A stretch of DNA of 64,000 nucleotides from Sphingobacterium endophyticum (GTDB lineage: Bacteria > Bacteroidota > Bacteroidia > Sphingobacteriales > Sphingobacteriaceae): the NCBI RefSeq assembly GCF_009733535.1, contig NZ_SMMI01000018.1, forward strand, positions 1 to 64,000, read 5' to 3'. Under the pieces are notes generated by a model, which was given only the letters and a program-made list of their open reading frames with translations, had not been told where the DNA came from and did no database searches. The translations under genes and the position numbers were made by a program. The stretch's first letter is position 1. Each line of letters begins with the position of its first letter. Shown here in pieces: positions 1 through 8,596 of this stretch.

Positions 1-2
1 GA

Positions 3-86
3 ATAGCCATGGAGCTCCGGGATATGATAACTGCTATTCTAATCATATTTGCAGGAGGCGACCCAGGTAAAGTTTTTAAAACATAA
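3..86 (+). CDS. C-terminal end of an unidentified protein (5' end outside window)
   Basis: An open frame enters from the left edge and stops at a TAA at 84-86, giving about 27 residues that end in GGDPGKVFKT. The reading has no internal stop and reads as plausible protein, so it is probably the tail of a gene transcribed towards ychF. I do not recognise the family from so short a piece. The stop overlaps the beginning of the hairpin that terminates ychF on the other strand, so the two genes are convergent. Confidence 0.45.
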   Translation: MAMELRDMITAILIIFAGGDPGKVFKT

Positions 87-113
87 AAAATGGTCGGAAT
101 TTCTTCCGACCAT
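84..113 (-). terminator. Rho-independent terminator of ychF
   Basis: A perfect 10-bp stem (ATGGTCGGAA / TTCCGACCAT, 4-base loop) at 90-113 is followed on the minus strand by six T residues. It lies 31 bp past the ychF stop. The T tract is only on the minus-strand side, so it mainly serves ychF. Confidence 0.8.
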
Positions 114-144
114 GACTACTAGTAAAGCCGCTTTTTTTTATGAT

Positions 145-1245
145 TTAAACATTGAACCTGAAGTGCATAATGTCCCCATCTTCAACAATATATGTTTTTC
201 CTTCAACGGATAATTTTCCAGCATCTTTGACTGCTACTTCAGAACCGAATTGTACGAAGTCATTGTATTTAATTACTTCAGCACGTATAAAACCTTTTTC
301 AAAATCGGTATGTATTACACCAGCAGCCTGAGGGGCAGTATATCCTTTTTCAATCGTCCATGCACGAACTTCTTGAACCCCAGCTGTGAAATAAGTTGCC
401 AAATCTAATAAGGAATAGGCTGCACGAATTAATTTGTGAACACCTGATTCTTCAAGGCCAAGATCCTCTAGGAACATTTTACGTTCTTCGTAATCTTCCA
501 ATTGTGCAATTTCAGACTCGATCTGAGCAGAAATAACCAAAACCTCAGCATTTTCATCTTTTACAGCTTCTTTTACTTTATCTACGTAAGCATTTCCAGT
601 GTTTACTGATGCTTCATCTACATTACATACATAAAGGACAGGCTTAACGGTTAAAAGAGTTAAATCATCAATAAATTCAAAATCATCTTCTGAAATTGGG
701 GCTGTCCTTGCTGATTTACCTGATTCCAGATGGGTTTTAACGACAGAAAGGACTTCAAAAGTTTTCTTAGCATCTTTGTCTCCACCTGTTTTTGCCATTT
801 TTTCAACTTTTTGAATACGTTTCACTACCGTATCTAAATCTTTAAGTTGTAATTCAGTGTCGATAATTTCCTTATCTCGGATTGGATCTACGGATCCGTC
901 AACATGGATGACATTTCCATCATCAAAACATCTTAACACATGAATGATGGCGTTAGTAGTACGGATATTACCCAAAAATTGATTACCGAGACCTTCACCT
1001 TTAGAAGCACCTTTAACAAGACCGGCGATATCTACGATTTCGATGGTATTAGGAACGATTCTTTGAGGGTTTACTAGTTCAGCTAATTTATTTAAGCGTG
1101 CATCCGGAACTGTAATTACTCCCACATTGGGTTCGATTGTACAGAATGGAAAGTTTGCAGCTTGAGCTTTAGCGTTTGATAAACAGTTAAATAAGGTTGA
1201 TTTTCCTACGTTTGGTAGGCCTACTATCCCACATTGTAATGCCAT
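145..1245 (-). CDS. ychF: YchF family redox-regulated ATPase/GTPase (OBG-like)
   Basis: 366 residues, the usual length for YchF, a ribosome-associated Obg-related P-loop NTPase of the cytosol that prefers ATP. Visible motifs are the P-loop GLPNVGKSTLFN near residue 8, the switch/G3 region DIAGLVKGASKGEGLGNQFL, and the altered G4 motif NVDE in place of NKxD, which is the YchF hallmark linked to relaxed base specificity. A coiled-coil middle follows, then a C-terminal TGS-like domain with the typical AAGVIHTDFEKGFIRAEV segment. The ATG start fits the conserved N-terminus MALQCGIVG. It is a stand-alone gene with its own terminator and a promoter-like element upstream. The call is very secure. 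Confidence 0.97.
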   Translation of the reverse strand: MALQCGIVGLPNVGKSTLFNCLSNAKAQAANFPFCTIEPNVGVITVPDARLNKLAELVNPQRIVPNTIEIVDIAGLVKGASKGEGLGNQFLGNIRTTNAIIHVLRCFDDGNVIHVDGSVDPIRDKEIIDTELQLKDLDTVVKRIQKVEKMAKTGGDKDAKKTFEVLSVVKTHLESGKSARTAPISEDDFEFIDDLTLLTVKPVLYVCNVDEASVNTGNAYVDKVKEAVKDENAEVLVISAQIESEIAQLEDYEERKMFLEDLGLEESGVHKLIRAAYSLLDLATYFTAGVQEVRAWTIEKGYTAPQAAGVIHTDFEKGFIRAEVIKYNDFVQFGSEVAVKDAGKLSVEGKTYIVEDGDIMHFRFNV

Positions 1246-1269
1246 AATGCTATTTTGTTAAAATTGCGA

Positions 1270-1277
1270 CAAAGATA
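1270..1277 (-). promoter_or_regulatory. Probable -7 promoter element of ychF
   Basis: On the minus strand this reads TATCTTTG, a full match to the Bacteroidota -7 consensus TAnnTTTG. It implies a start of transcription about 18 bases before the ychF ATG. A convincing -33 TTTG was not seen, so the call rests on the -7 box and its position. Confidence 0.4.
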
Positions 1278-1495
1278 ACAAAATGAACATAGATTACCTC
1301 AGTAGAATAAGAGTATTTTTCATACGTTAATCATTTTTAAAAGTTTTATAATATGACATTTTTGTGAAGAATAAGTTATTGATTATGAGTGTTGTAGTTG
1401 GTTTTTTACATTTTTTAACATTTTTGAATTAATCCTTAAGAATGAAATGGGTGTCAGAACAATAAAATATACGGACAAATTGGTCCTAAATATAT

Positions 1496-1503
1496 AAGGA
1501 GGT
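1496..1503 (+). promoter_or_regulatory. Strong Shine-Dalgarno sequence
   Basis: AAGGAGGT lies 4 bases before the ATG at 1508. Full-length Shine-Dalgarno motifs are uncommon in Bacteroidota, whose initiation regions are usually A-rich without one, so this decides the start and suggests strong translation. Confidence 0.6.
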
Positions 1504-1507
1504 ATTT

Positions 1508-1990
1508 ATGAAAAAGTTATTTTACGTAGCATTATTTTTAGGAGGCTTATTTTTTGTTAAGCCAGCAGAAGCACAAGTAAATGTAAGTTTTAATATTGGG
1601 GTACAACCTTCATGGGGACCTGTAGGTTATGAATATGCGCGATATTATTACATGCCAGAATTTGATATGTATTATGATGTTTCCAACAGATATTATACTT
1701 ATTATGACGGTCGGACTTGGATTTCAAATCGTTCAATACCAAGAAGATATAGGGGTAGGGATTTCCATAGAACTTATAAAGTTGTAATTAACGAATCAAG
1801 ACCATGGAGAAATCACAATCGTTATTATGATCGCTACCATGGGTATTCAAGAAATTATTCTCAAGTAGCAATTAGAGATGGAGGACGTCATTATCATAAA
1901 TCTGACAAACACTACCGTAAAATGGAAAAAGAGCATTACAAACGCCACAAGAAAATGGAAAAGCGTTGGAATAAAGGCAGACATCATTAA
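1508..1990 (+). CDS. Exported Tyr/His/Lys-rich small protein, function unknown
   Basis: 160 residues beginning with a clear signal peptide (MKKLFYVALFLGGLFFVKPA, cleavage near AEA-Q at about 22-23), so it is periplasmic or surface-exposed. The mature part carries a tyrosine-rich segment of the style MPEFDMYYDVSNRYYTYYDG followed by W, a pattern I know from many unnamed Bacteroidota exported proteins, and a very basic His/Lys/Arg-rich tail. No catalytic motif is visible. It is monocistronic: a strong Shine-Dalgarno precedes it and a hairpin terminator follows. The basic tail could bind polyanions or metal, but that is only a guess. Confidence 0.8.
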   Translation: MKKLFYVALFLGGLFFVKPAEAQVNVSFNIGVQPSWGPVGYEYARYYYMPEFDMYYDVSNRYYTYYDGRTWISNRSIPRRYRGRDFHRTYKVVINESRPWRNHNRYYDRYHGYSRNYSQVAIRDGGRHYHKSDKHYRKMEKEHYKRHKKMEKRWNKGRHH

Positions 1991-2024
1991 GAATAGCAAT
2001 TATAATATAGGGATAAAATGGGAT

Positions 2025-2049
2025 GGGACTTCAGTTGAAGTCCCTTTCT
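2025..2049 (+). terminator. Terminator after the exported Tyr-rich protein gene
   Basis: GGGACTTCA / TGAAGTCCC form a stem with a very short loop at 2025-2044, followed by TTTCTTTT. It lies 35 bp after the stop at 1990. Confidence 0.65.
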
Positions 2050-2103
2050 TTTATCGACAAATATTTTTAGTTTTGTAAAAATTTTTAAATGATCCATTTG
2101 GCT

Positions 2104-3060
2104 ATGTTGAAGAAGACTTTTGTCGTTTGTATTGCCGTATTATCCAGCCTTATTTTCGTTATTTCGTGCAATTCTATTGTTGGTTCCACAAATTCTAGTG
2201 AGTTGGGTGATTCCACAGATGTTGTTGCGGGTAAGAACACGAAAATTCAAAAAGATACCGTTAAGTTGATGGATATTTTGGATTCTTTAAATAAAGGAAA
2301 AATTCAATTTCCACCTTTGGATTCTATTAATAAAGTGGATCCGAAACTGGCCAAAAAGATGCTAAGGGATTCGATTTATAGAGAATTAAATAAGAAGGAT
2401 AAACATATTTATTTAACTTTTGATGATGGACCTTTAATTGGTAGTTCGGCAATTGATTCTATAATTACTTCCAAAAACATAAAAATTTCAACGTTTCTGG
2501 TTGGAAAACATGCTGGTATGAGTAAAAGATTAAAGCGTGATTTCGAACGTTATATGAACAATCCTTTAGTAGATTGTTATAATCATAGTTTTTCTCATGC
2601 TGCTAATAAATTTCATGTATTTTATAGCAATCCTGAATTAGCTGTTGCAGATTTTGAAAAATGCGAAGAGGAATTAGGATTAAAGCATAAAATTGTCAGG
2701 ATGCCTGGAAGAAACATCTGGTTATACGACGATGTTAGACGTGTTGATTTAACTTCGGGTAGCCAAACGGCTGATTTACTTGGAGTAAATGGCTATCGAA
2801 TCTACGGATGGGATGTGGAGTGGAAAATTAATGGGTTAACTGGAAAGCCTGTTCAAAGTGTAGAAGAATTGTATGGTCGTATCCGTAACATGTTAGGAAA
2901 TAAATCTACTTTAAAACCAAATAATATTGTTTTATTGATGCATGATGATATGTTTCAAAATAAAAAAGGACAACAATTATTGAGCAATTTGATCGATAGT
3001 TTAAAGCAACACAAGGATTATAAGTTTGACTTTATAGCAAATTATCCTATAAAATATTAA
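2104..3060 (+). CDS. Polysaccharide deacetylase (NodB-type) lipoprotein
   Basis: A carbohydrate esterase 4 enzyme, predicted to remove N- or O-acetyl groups from a polysaccharide in the envelope. The NodB motifs appear in order: TFDDGP (metal Asp and general base), HSFSH (metal-binding His pair), RMPGR, GWDVEW and LLMHDD. The N-terminus is a lipoprotein signal, MLKKTFVVCIAVLSSLIFVI followed by SC, with Cys22 as the lipidated residue. An ATG five codons upstream (2089) is in frame, but the signal peptide is better formed from 2104. Length (318 aa) is normal. It is followed at 50 bp by the ABC exporter, possibly in one transcript. The substrate cannot be read from the sequence. Confidence 0.88.
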   Translation: MLKKTFVVCIAVLSSLIFVISCNSIVGSTNSSELGDSTDVVAGKNTKIQKDTVKLMDILDSLNKGKIQFPPLDSINKVDPKLAKKMLRDSIYRELNKKDKHIYLTFDDGPLIGSSAIDSIITSKNIKISTFLVGKHAGMSKRLKRDFERYMNNPLVDCYNHSFSHAANKFHVFYSNPELAVADFEKCEEELGLKHKIVRMPGRNIWLYDDVRRVDLTSGSQTADLLGVNGYRIYGWDVEWKINGLTGKPVQSVEELYGRIRNMLGNKSTLKPNNIVLLMHDDMFQNKKGQQLLSNLIDSLKQHKDYKFDFIANYPIKY

Positions 3061-3109
3061 TGTTTTGGGCTTGGTTTAAACTTTTTGAATTCAATTTAGT
3101 TTAACTTTT

Positions 3110-4894
3110 ATGACCATTTCCCAACTCTTTAAAAAAGTATTACCATTTACCAAACCGTATAAGAATTTAATATTCTATACATTGATTTTGACAGTTGTTG
3201 GTTCATTTGCTGCTCAAGTCAATGCATTTATTTTAAAGTACACGGTTGATACCATTAGTAATTTATTAGTGAATAAAACCCCGCTCCGCACGGGGTTATA
3301 TCTTTTAGGAATTATTTCTGCCATTTTATTAGGGAAAGAGATAGTGTATTCTATCGTTCAATTTGGACAGAAGTATTATGGTGAAAAATTAAGAATTATG
3401 ATCGCTAGGGATTTTTCCCAAGCAATTGTTGACAGGATCCTTACGTATAAAATGGCATTTTACACTTCTAGTGTCAATGAATCAGGTAAATTACAAACTA
3501 GAATAGATGCTGGTATCAGTTCTTTAACGCGGTTAGTTCAAAATTTCTTTATAGATATCCTTCCTTTGTTTGCAAATGCTATAGTCGCATTGGTTTGTAT
3601 GTTTTTGGCAAATTTTTATGTGGGACTAGTAGGCTTGTTTATTATTCCGATTTATTTTTATGTTTCTCAATTGCAAGCAAAGCGATTGTCTGGTTTTCGG
3701 AGGAATATGAGGCAGTATAGGGAGAATAAAAGCAATCAGTTAATTAACCTAATAGATTCTATAACTGTAATCAAATCTTTTGTAAGGGAAGAAACGGAGG
3801 CTCAAAAACATAAGGAGATTCAGTTTGAGATGACTGAAAATCAAATGGCCACTCGAAAGACTTCCTTTATTTTTGAAAGTATTAAAGGTTTTATCGAGCA
3901 AATTGGAGTTGTAATTGTCATCATTCTTACTGCCTATTTTGTTTTGACTGAACAAATGTCAATTGGAGCCATAATGTTTCATATAATGCTTTTTAATAAT
4001 GTTTCAGCACCAATCAGACAACTTCATAGAATATATGATGAAGTCAATGATGCATTGATTTATTCTGAAAGTTTTTTTGGGATTTTGGAGGACGAAGGAC
4101 AGAAAGAACCATCCGGCAAATATAGGCCTGATCATATTAAGGGATTGATCGAAATAAAAAATGTAGATTTTTCATATCCGAATGGTTACCAAGCCTTGAC
4201 TGATGTTAGTATGAAAATATGCCCAAATCAGAATACAGCTTTGGTCGGATTATCAGGAGCAGGAAAAAGTACAATAATTAATTTGCTGGATAAATTTTAT
4301 GAACCGACTACAGGAACAATTTATTTAGATGGAGTTGATTTAAAGGAATATGATACTGAGTTTTTGCGTGAAAATATTGGGCTTGTCTTGCAAAAGAATC
4401 ACATTTTTAAAGGAACAATTGCTGATAATATTCGATATGGGAAAACAGAAGCGAATATGGAGGAGGTAATAGAGGCTTCAAAGAAGGCTTCGATCCATGA
4501 TCAGATATTAGATCTTCCACATGGCTATGATTCTGAAGCGCATTTACTTTCTGGAGGACAACAACAACGAATTGCAATTGCGAGAATGTTTTTGAAGAAT
4601 CCACCAATCATATTTTTAGATGAACCTACAGCAAATTTAGATGCGATTGCAACTGAGCAGATTAAGAATAGTTTAGATGCGATTAAGGTTGGACGAACAG
4701 TTATTATTGTTTCACATAGTATTTCTCAGATAATTGATTCTGAACATATCATTGTTATGGAAAAGGGTAGAGTTGTGGAGGATGGAACGCATGATGAATT
4801 GTTTGACCTTCACGGAACGTATTATAAGATTTTCAGTGCAATGGCAAATAGCTTAAATATTCATAAGATTACAGAGTCTATGAAAGAAGATTAG
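3110..4894 (+). CDS. ABC exporter half-transporter (membrane domain fused to ATPase)
   Basis: 594 residues with the standard order of an ABC-type exporter: six membrane helices in about residues 1-310, then a nucleotide-binding domain. Motifs seen are Walker A GLSGAGKST, the Q-loop in GLVLQKNHIF, signature LSGGQQQR, Walker B IIFLDEPTA and the H-loop in VIIVSHS. Such half-transporters work as dimers and export lipids, drugs or peptides; the cargo is not evident. A PlsC-like acyltransferase 70 bp downstream and a deacetylase upstream hint at an envelope role, but this is inference. A GC-rich hairpin sits inside the coding sequence at 3277-3297. Confidence 0.93.
   Translation: MTISQLFKKVLPFTKPYKNLIFYTLILTVVGSFAAQVNAFILKYTVDTISNLLVNKTPLRTGLYLLGIISAILLGKEIVYSIVQFGQKYYGEKLRIMIARDFSQAIVDRILTYKMAFYTSSVNESGKLQTRIDAGISSLTRLVQNFFIDILPLFANAIVALVCMFLANFYVGLVGLFIIPIYFYVSQLQAKRLSGFRRNMRQYRENKSNQLINLIDSITVIKSFVREETEAQKHKEIQFEMTENQMATRKTSFIFESIKGFIEQIGVVIVIILTAYFVLTEQMSIGAIMFHIMLFNNVSAPIRQLHRIYDEVNDALIYSESFFGILEDEGQKEPSGKYRPDHIKGLIEIKNVDFSYPNGYQALTDVSMKICPNQNTALVGLSGAGKSTIINLLDKFYEPTTGTIYLDGVDLKEYDTEFLRENIGLVLQKNHIFKGTIADNIRYGKTEANMEEVIEASKKASIHDQILDLPHGYDSEAHLLSGGQQQRIAIARMFLKNPPIIFLDEPTANLDAIATEQIKNSLDAIKVGRTVIIVSHSISQIIDSEHIIVMEKGRVVEDGTHDELFDLHGTYYKIFSAMANSLNIHKITESMKED
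3277..3297 (+). repeat. GC-rich inverted repeat inside the ABC exporter gene
   Basis: AACCCCG and CGGGGTT (7-bp perfect arms, 7-base loop CTCCGCA) lie within the coding sequence, where they encode the KTPLRTGL loop between membrane helices. Its base composition stands out sharply from the AT-rich surroundings. The reading frame is intact through it. Confidence 0.6.
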
Positions 4895-4964
4895 TTTTTT
4901 AGGAATTTAGGCGTGTTTTTTGTTAATGAAAAATTAAGATTCTAATAATAGAGAATATTAATTT

Positions 4965-5939
4965 ATGCTTTACCCCATACTACGGTCCTTTGTTAAACTA
5001 GGCTTAAACTGGTATGTTTCTGACTGGCGATTAAAAAATCTTCAACTAGCTGCTTCAAAAGATCCAGCAATCATAGTGTCTAACCATCCTAATTCATTCT
5101 TTGATGCATTGGTGATCACAATTCATCAACCAAGTGAGATTTGTTTCTTAACTAGGGGTGATATTTTTGCCAAACCATTAGCAAATTGGGCGTTAAAAAC
5201 ATTGTTTATGCTACCTATCTACAAAAAACATGATGTTGAAGATTCTGATATAAGCAATGCATTTACATATGATGAATGTGTGCATCAATTGAAAATGGGT
5301 AGAAAATTATTAATATTCCCAGAAGGAGTTTCTCGAAATCATTTAGAATTACGTCCATTCATGACAACTGGACTAAGTTCTATTGTACAAAGGGCTGTTC
5401 AAATGGATGTTCCCATTCAAATACAACCATATGTTATTTCTTACAATTCATTTGATTTTATCCCTAAGTCAGTTGCTCTGGAGGCATTGGCTCCTATAGA
5501 TAGCACAGATTATTTGAATAATTCAGAAGTTATGACTACTGAATTAATAAACAAGGTCAGGGAAGAACTTGAGGGGAAAATGCAAAATGAATTTAATAGT
5601 GAAAATCCTGAGATTCTTAATCAAAGGTCATGGATGAAAATTCCTGCAATGTTAGGATTTTATTCTCATAATTGGTTTTATCAAATTGCCAAAAATCAAG
5701 TGAAGAAAAAAACGGATAATACCATCTTTTTTGATTCGCTTTTATTCGGCGTTCTATTATTTACCTATCCTTTGCTAGTATTTATTATAAGCTTAATTGT
5801 AGGGAATATATTTGGATTCTGGATTGGAATGTTATTTTTTGTGTTGTTGCCCTTTTTATCATATTGCTGGACACATTATCAGCCAATAAGAAAAGGAGAG
5901 GTCGTGCTTGAAGAAAGAGTTAATAAATTGAATCCTTAA
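4965..5939 (+). CDS. PlsC/Gpt2-like glycerolipid acyltransferase, membrane protein
   Basis: 324 residues. Acyltransferase motifs are present: SNHPNSFFDAL near residue 39 (the catalytic His and Asp are five residues apart, as in Gpt2/Sct1-type enzymes, rather than the HX4D of classical PlsC) and the FPEGVSRN substrate-binding motif near residue 118. Two or three hydrophobic helices at about residues 260-305 anchor the C-terminus in the inner membrane. The likely reaction is transfer of an acyl chain to a glycerol-phosphate or lysophospholipid. It follows the ABC exporter by 70 bp. Its end overlaps the end of the convergent DUF4126 gene by 20 bp. Confidence 0.88.
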   Translation: MLYPILRSFVKLGLNWYVSDWRLKNLQLAASKDPAIIVSNHPNSFFDALVITIHQPSEICFLTRGDIFAKPLANWALKTLFMLPIYKKHDVEDSDISNAFTYDECVHQLKMGRKLLIFPEGVSRNHLELRPFMTTGLSSIVQRAVQMDVPIQIQPYVISYNSFDFIPKSVALEALAPIDSTDYLNNSEVMTTELINKVREELEGKMQNEFNSENPEILNQRSWMKIPAMLGFYSHNWFYQIAKNQVKKKTDNTIFFDSLLFGVLLFTYPLLVFIISLIVGNIFGFWIGMLFFVLLPFLSYCWTHYQPIRKGEVVLEERVNKLNP

Positions 5940-6531
5940 AATGATTTTGTTTAGGAGATCTTTTAATTTTGTTTAATATTTTCTTTCCATATTTAAAGGC
6001 TAAGAATAATATAATCACAACTAATATTCCTGCCAATAATGGCAGGAAAATGGCGAACACACTCATTAAAGTTGAGCTGATGGTTTCTACTGTTGAGATG
6101 ATGGGATTTGCGATTCCTGCGGTAGTTCCAGAAGATGCTGCTCGAGTTCCTGCAAGAACAGAGCTAATTGTAGCCGCGGTTCCTCCACCCGCTATTATCG
6201 CTAAAGACCATTGGATCCATGAACTTATTTCTGTGAATTGAGATGCAAAAAGCATAGAACCAGCAATAGTCGCCAAAGGAACTGTAATGCTATCCAGAAC
6301 ATTATCAACGAAAGGTATATAATATGCTATAATCTCGGTTATGGTGGCAATTCCAGTTGCTATTACGGCAGGAAGAGTACCAATCCAGGAGTAACTAGAA
6401 TCTAATGGAATGATTTTTAGATATGTTCCAAGGCTAAGGAAGAAGATAGGAAGAAATACCCTAAATCCAGTTGCAGCCGCAAGTCCAATTCCAATAAACA
6501 AGGAGATTAACAAAGGTAGATACTCGGTCAT
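5920..6531 (-). CDS. DUF4126 family integral membrane protein
   Basis: 203 residues, almost entirely hydrophobic, with about five or six membrane helices and a short basic C-terminus (KYGKKILNKIKRSPK). The N-terminal GFRVFLPIFFLSLG and the small-residue stretch AGGGTAATISSVLAGTRAAS are characteristic of DUF4126 proteins as I know them. Function is unknown; a transport or channel role is only inferred from topology. The gene ends inside the 3' end of the convergent acyltransferase, a 20-bp tail-to-tail overlap. Confidence 0.8.
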   Translation of the reverse strand: MTEYLPLLISLFIGIGLAAATGFRVFLPIFFLSLGTYLKIIPLDSSYSWIGTLPAVIATGIATITEIIAYYIPFVDNVLDSITVPLATIAGSMLFASQFTEISSWIQWSLAIIAGGGTAATISSVLAGTRAASSGTTAGIANPIISTVETISSTLMSVFAIFLPLLAGILVVIILFLAFKYGKKILNKIKRSPKQNHFKDSIY

Positions 6532-6578
6532 TGCTTGGTTTTAAGTTAATTACAACAAATTTCCAGCCAAATCTACAG

Positions 6579-6612
6579 TAAAAAAGGGACTGATAATTAA
6601 ATCAATCCCTTT
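6579..6612 (-). terminator. Terminator of the ABC-F gene
   Basis: A 12-bp stem with one mismatch (AAAGGGACTGAT / ATCAATCCCTTT) at 6583-6612. On the minus strand it is followed by a run of T, and it lies 22 bp after the ABC-F stop. Confidence 0.7.
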
Positions 6613-6633
6613 CCAAAGATTATTGTTGAATTA

Positions 6634-8544
6634 TTATGCTTCTAAGTTCATAATTTCTTCAGCTAAAGATTCCCAATTTTGTTGTAATGACTCCAATTTA
6701 GCTTTTTCAGAATTGTAATTTCTCGTGTGTTCTTGAAGCTTAGCAGCATTAGAATAGATATCTTCTTGTGCTAATTCAACTTCTAATTGATTAACAAACC
6801 TTTCCTGAGATTCAATATTTCCTTCTAGTAAGCTCAATTCTTTATTTTTCTTTTGAAGAATTCTCTTTAAATCTTCTGAAGGCGGAGCTTTTTCTTTTTT
6901 AGGTTCTTCTTTAACTTTTTTTACTTCCTTAACATCGGGTTTTATTACTCTTTTAGAATTCCATTCATCAAATTCTTTATAATTACCTGGATATTCTTTG
7001 ATTTCTTTATTTTCAATGAACCAAATTTTATTGGCAACATTATCCAGGAAGTACCGGTCATGGGATACAACTATAAATGTACCTTCATATTGCTGAAGAG
7101 CTTGGATAAGGATATTAACGGAAGCCATGTCCAAATGGTTTGTTGGCTCATCTAATACCAAGAAGTTTGCGTCAGCTGTTAAAGCCTTAGCCAAGGCTAC
7201 TCTAGATTTTTCTCCACCTGAAAGAACTTTTATTTTTTTAAAAACATCATCTCCAGTAAAAAGGAAGCTACCTAAAATTGATCGTATTTCTGTTTCAGTA
7301 TGTTTTGGAGCAAATGTCACCAATTCTTGAAGAATTGAGTTCTCTAAGTGTAAAGCTTCGAGCTGATGTTGAGCAAAGAATGTTTGAGAAACATTATGTC
7401 CTTTCGAGCTAGATCCGTCAAAATCCTTGTCAGCATCGGCCACAATTCTTAATAAGGTTGATTTACCCTTACCATTAGCACCAATTAAAGCTATTTTGTC
7501 TCCCTTTTCAATGAGACCATTTGTTTTTTCAAGGATATGGACATTAGGATAAGATTTGGAAATATTTTCCATGGTCACCACATGTCTTCCTGATGGTTTC
7601 GAAAATTTGAAGCTGAAATTTACTTCAGGGTTATCGTCGTCAACTTCATCAACTTTTTCCATTCTATCTAAAGCTTTAATACGTGATTGCACCATTTTTG
7701 CCTTACTAGCTTTAGATCTAAAACGTTCAATTAAACGTTCTTCTTGCTTAATTTTTGCCTGTTGATTTTTAAACTGGTTATTTTGGATTTCGCCACGAAG
7801 TGATTTCTCTTCTAGATAGAATGTATAGTTTCCAGCATAAAGGGTTAATTTACCTTTTCTTGATTCAACTGTTTTATTAATAATTTTATCAAGAAAGTAT
7901 CGGTCATGTGAAACAATAACGATTGCTCCTTCAAAGCTTTGTAAATAAGTTTCCAACCATTTGATAGAAGGTAGGTCTAAGTGGTTGGTAGGTTCGTCCA
8001 ATAATAGTATATCAGGTGCTTGAAGTAGGATTCTAGCAAGCATTACCCGCATTCTCCAACCTCCAGAAAATGTTGCTAAAGGTCTTTGTTGTTCCTCCTC
8101 AGAAAATCCTAATCCGGCTAATATTTCATGTGCACGGAATTCGATACTATATCCATCTAATGCTTCAAATTCTGTCTGCTTATCGCTTAGTTTATTTAAG
8201 ATTTCATCAGAATAATCTGTTTCTAATTTTTTTAGAAGCGTTTCAATTTCACTATGCAGCTGGTTTTGGCGTTCAAAGGCCTCCATTGCAACATGTAATA
8301 TGCTTTTTTCGGAATGATATGATAATAAATCTTGGTTTAAATAACCTAGTTTTAGGTCTTTAGCCATAGAAATAGTTCCGCTTGTCGGGCTGTATTCTCC
8401 TACGATAAGTTTTAATAAAGTTGACTTACCAGTGCCATTTGCACCGATTAAACCCACTTTATCACCAGGTTTAATATGCCAGTTTGCCTCATCGTACAAG
8501 GCCCTTGATCCAATTTCGAAAGTTAAGTTGTTTATAGATATCAT
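6634..8544 (-). CDS. ABC-F family ATPase (duplicated ATPase, ribosome-associated type)
   Basis: 636 residues from the ATG at 8544, beginning MISINNLTFEIG, the classic ABC-F start; a longer in-frame reading from 8631 would run into pyrD and is rejected. Two ATPase domains are present. The first has GANGTGKST, signature FSGGWRMR and Walker B LLLDEPTNHLD; the second has GANGKGKST, LSGGEKSR and LVLDEPTNHLD. Between them is the basic linker helix pair (RFRSKASKAKMVQSR) that reaches the ribosomal E/P-site region. The charged C-terminal coiled coil is like that of Uup/YdiF. No membrane segment exists, so it is a cytosolic translation factor rather than a transporter. It is divergent from pyrD. Confidence 0.93.
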   Translation of the reverse strand: MISINNLTFEIGSRALYDEANWHIKPGDKVGLIGANGTGKSTLLKLIVGEYSPTSGTISMAKDLKLGYLNQDLLSYHSEKSILHVAMEAFERQNQLHSEIETLLKKLETDYSDEILNKLSDKQTEFEALDGYSIEFRAHEILAGLGFSEEEQQRPLATFSGGWRMRVMLARILLQAPDILLLDEPTNHLDLPSIKWLETYLQSFEGAIVIVSHDRYFLDKIINKTVESRKGKLTLYAGNYTFYLEEKSLRGEIQNNQFKNQQAKIKQEERLIERFRSKASKAKMVQSRIKALDRMEKVDEVDDDNPEVNFSFKFSKPSGRHVVTMENISKSYPNVHILEKTNGLIEKGDKIALIGANGKGKSTLLRIVADADKDFDGSSSKGHNVSQTFFAQHQLEALHLENSILQELVTFAPKHTETEIRSILGSFLFTGDDVFKKIKVLSGGEKSRVALAKALTADANFLVLDEPTNHLDMASVNILIQALQQYEGTFIVVSHDRYFLDNVANKIWFIENKEIKEYPGNYKEFDEWNSKRVIKPDVKEVKKVKEEPKKEKAPPSEDLKRILQKKNKELSLLEGNIESQERFVNQLEVELAQEDIYSNAAKLQEHTRNYNSEKAKLESLQQNWESLAEEIMNLEA

Positions 8545-8552
8545 TTCGGGTG

Positions 8553-8560
8553 CAAAAGTA
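8553..8560 (-). promoter_or_regulatory. -7 promoter element of the ABC-F gene
   Basis: Reads TACTTTTG on the minus strand, a full TAnnTTTG match, ending 9 bases before the ATG at 8544. Transcription would begin only a few bases before the start codon, giving an almost leaderless message. No clear -33 box was seen. Confidence 0.4.
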
Positions 8561-8583
8561 ATGAATATTTCTCCATCTTTGGC

Positions 8584-8591
8584 TACCTTTG
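8584..8591 (+). promoter_or_regulatory. -7 promoter element of pyrD
   Basis: TACCTTTG matches TAnnTTTG and ends 5 bases before the ATG at 8597, so the transcript would start at or next to the start codon. No clear -33 TTTG was found at the expected distance. Confidence 0.4.
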
Positions 8592-8596
8592 CAGTC

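Noticed and set aside
8432..8596. N-terminal extension of pyrD by 55 residues
   Set aside because: It lies inside the ABC-F gene on the other strand and its residues do not resemble the DHODH N-terminus; the true class 2 start is MYKLVKPFF at 8597.
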